Assembly (NCBI RefSeq): GCF_014472395.1
Contig: NZ_JACSZW010000001.1
Span: 248,001-312,000 of the forward strand
Origin: Pedobacter sp. N36a
Lineage (GTDB): Bacteria; Bacteroidota; Bacteroidia; Sphingobacteriales; Sphingobacteriaceae
Reading direction: 5' to 3'
Length of the DNA stretch: 64,000 bases
Position numbers and translations under genes: made by a program. A model generated the notes under the pieces. The model did no database searches, was not told the origin of the DNA, and saw only the letters and a program-made list of their open reading frames with translations. Shown here piece after piece: positions 62,700 to 64,000 of this stretch. Positions within the stretch are counted from its first letter, which is position 1. Each line of letters begins with the position of its first letter.

Positions 62700-64000
62700 A
62701 TGGCAAAAAATAAATCATCTCACTTAGAACTCGTTTTAATACAATTAATCAGCGATGTTCTGGAGAAAAGCAATAAAGAGGCCCTGAATTACAAACAGGT
62801 GTCCGCAAAATTAAACATTACAGATTCCGATGCTAAGGAAACTATCCTCGATATATTGAAACAACAGGCTAAAAAAGGCATTTTCGCTGAACCTGAACGT
62901 GGCAAGTTCAGATTGAAAGACCTAAAAACGTTTATCATAGGAAAAGTCGACATGACTGCCGATGGTGCTGCGTTCATTGTCCCTGATGATGAGTTTGAAA
63001 AAGATGTATTCGTTTCTTCCCGTAAGCTTCACAATGCCCTTCATGGTGATAAAGTAAAAGTTTATATCTACGCCAAGAAAAGTGGCCGTAAGAACGAGGG
63101 AGAAGTAGTCGAGATCATTCAACGTGCAAAAACTGACTTCATTGGTGTCATCAAAATTTCGGACCGTTTCGCCTTTGTAAACGTGGACGACAAGAAAATG
63201 CTGCATGACATTTTTGTCCCATTGAGCGACCTTAACGGTGCGAAAAATGGGCAGAAAGTACAAGTTAGCATTACGGACTGGCCGGAAGGCGTGAAAAATC
63301 CAATTGGAAAAATAACGACTATCCTCGGAGAACAAGGAGAGAACAATACAGAAATGAATGCGATTCTTGCGCAGTATGGTTTTCCTCTGAGCTTCCCACC
63401 GGAAGTAGAAAAAGAGGCAAATGCCATCCCTGAGCAGGTTTCTGAAGCCGAAATTGAAGGTCGGAGAGATTTCAGAGATACCGTAACTTTCACGATTGAC
63501 CCTGCTGATGCAAAAGATTTTGATGATGCCATTTCTTTCAAAAAGCTGGAGAATGGAAATTATGAAATCGGTGTGCACATTGCTGATGTTTCTCATTATG
63601 TAAGACCAAATTCAGCGCTTGATAAAGAAGCGTATGGCAGAGCAACCTCTGTTTACCTCGTAGATCGCGTGATTCCAATGCTTCCTGAGCGCCTGAGCAA
63701 TGGCGTATGTTCTTTACGGCCAAATGAAGATAAGCTATGTTTCGCAGCCGTTTTTGAACTGGATGAAAAAGCAAACATCATTAACCAATGGTTTGGTCGT
63801 ACGGTGATCCATTCCAACAGACAATTCAGCTATGAAGAAGCGCAGGAAGTGATTGAAACCAAGGAAGGCGATCATGCAGAAGAAATCCTTAAACTAAATG
63901 AACTGGCCTATATCCTGAGAGAAAAGAAATTTAAAGAAGGCGCGATCAGTTTTGAAAGTACCGAGGTTAAATTCAAACTCGATGAGCATGGCAAGCCGAT
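62700..64000 (+). CDS. rnr: Ribonuclease R (5' part; runs off the window)
   Basis: The first about 433 codons of a 3'-5' exoribonuclease that degrades structured RNA. An N-terminal winged-helix region (about 8-70) is followed by two cold-shock OB domains (about 72-220). The RNB catalytic domain begins near 258, with the metal-binding signature FTIDPADAKDFDDAISF (about 264-280), HIADVSHYVRP (about 293) and YLVDRVIPMLPERLSNGVCSL. The typical S1 domain lies beyond the edge. The ATG at 62700 is the first in frame after the minus-strand mscS promoter region. Confidence 0.93.
   Translation, partial: MAKNKSSHLELVLIQLISDVLEKSNKEALNYKQVSAKLNITDSDAKETILDILKQQAKKGIFAEPERGKFRLKDLKTFIIGKVDMTADGAAFIVPDDEFEKDVFVSSRKLHNALHGDKVKVYIYAKKSGRKNEGEVVEIIQRAKTDFIGVIKISDRFAFVNVDDKKMLHDIFVPLSDLNGAKNGQKVQVSITDWPEGVKNPIGKITTILGEQGENNTEMNAILAQYGFPLSFPPEVEKEANAIPEQVSEAEIEGRRDFRDTVTFTIDPADAKDFDDAISFKKLENGNYEIGVHIADVSHYVRPNSALDKEAYGRATSVYLVDRVIPMLPERLSNGVCSLRPNEDKLCFAAVFELDEKANIINQWFGRTVIHSNRQFSYEEAQEVIETKEGDHAEEILKLNELAYILREKKFKEGAISFESTEVKFKLDEHGKP

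Overview
The window looks like a chromosomal segment of a Bacteroidota bacterium of the family Sphingobacteriaceae, most likely Pedobacter or a close relative. This is judged from the protein families and base composition, not from a database match. The evidence is an AT-leaning genome, a SusC/SusD pair, a FecR-type anti-sigma protein, PorP/SprF and CHU_C-type gliding/T9SS surface proteins, FISUMP and PorT-like fragments, a fatty acid 2-hydroxylase of the sphingolipid type, and several exact TAnnTTTG (-7) promoter elements. No rRNA, tRNA, CRISPR array, intact transposase or prophage is visible.

1-11.5 kb is one copper/silver resistance island, all on the minus strand. It runs from a CopA P-type ATPase through a CopZ-like chaperone, a small Cys/His-rich membrane protein, an AraC regulator with a metal-binding-like N-terminus, a HYC_CC_PP protein and a secreted HMA protein to a Cus-type RND efflux system. 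In the RND system the CusA-like pump is encoded as two overlapping genes, and the TolC partner is followed by two adaptor lipoproteins, the second cut by the window edge. 11.5-15.6 kb is a loose region with a 150-bp imperfect palindrome, an orphan FecR, a PorT fragment, a PAS/DHp protein without ATPase domain, a GNAT and an HTH regulator.

15.6-27.9 kb is a six-gene minus-strand operon of secreted proteins. It encodes two very large tail-fibre-like repeat proteins (1595 and about 1059 aa, the second ending in an S74 self-processing chaperone domain), a protein ending in a truncated thioredoxin domain, a CHU_C (type B T9SS signal) protein, a PorP/SprF-like outer-membrane protein and a broken FISUMP gene. 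It resembles a dedicated T9SS surface-fibre locus and is the least ordinary assembly here. 27.9-31 kb holds a long gene-poor stretch with a gene remnant, a GH29 fucosidase and a fatty acid hydroxylase.

31-38.6 kb is plus-strand metabolism. A quinone/electrophile-type operon (ring-cleaving VOC dioxygenase, esterase, pirin, degenerate receiver) precedes a polyphosphate-glucokinase-like ROK kinase, gnd, zwf and pgl, i.e. a glucose to oxidative pentose phosphate pathway block. 39-43 kb is a three-gene operon of Ig-like/DUF11/CHU_C surface proteins. 43-47.7 kb is a SusD/SusC pair with a perfect dyad upstream.

47.9-53.4 kb is a compact seven-gene biosynthetic cluster: FAD oxidoreductase, methyltransferase, type III polyketide synthase, FabZ-like dehydratase, ketosynthase, ACP and phosphopantetheinyl transferase. 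It is predicted to make a lipidic polyketide such as an alkylresorcinol or alkylpyrone. 53.4-64 kb is mostly housekeeping: ppx-ppk1, a histone-H1-like Lys/Ala-rich protein, YajQ, a GNAT, a conserved protein of unknown function, a fused DppD-DppF-like ABC ATPase, an MscS channel and the start of ribonuclease R.
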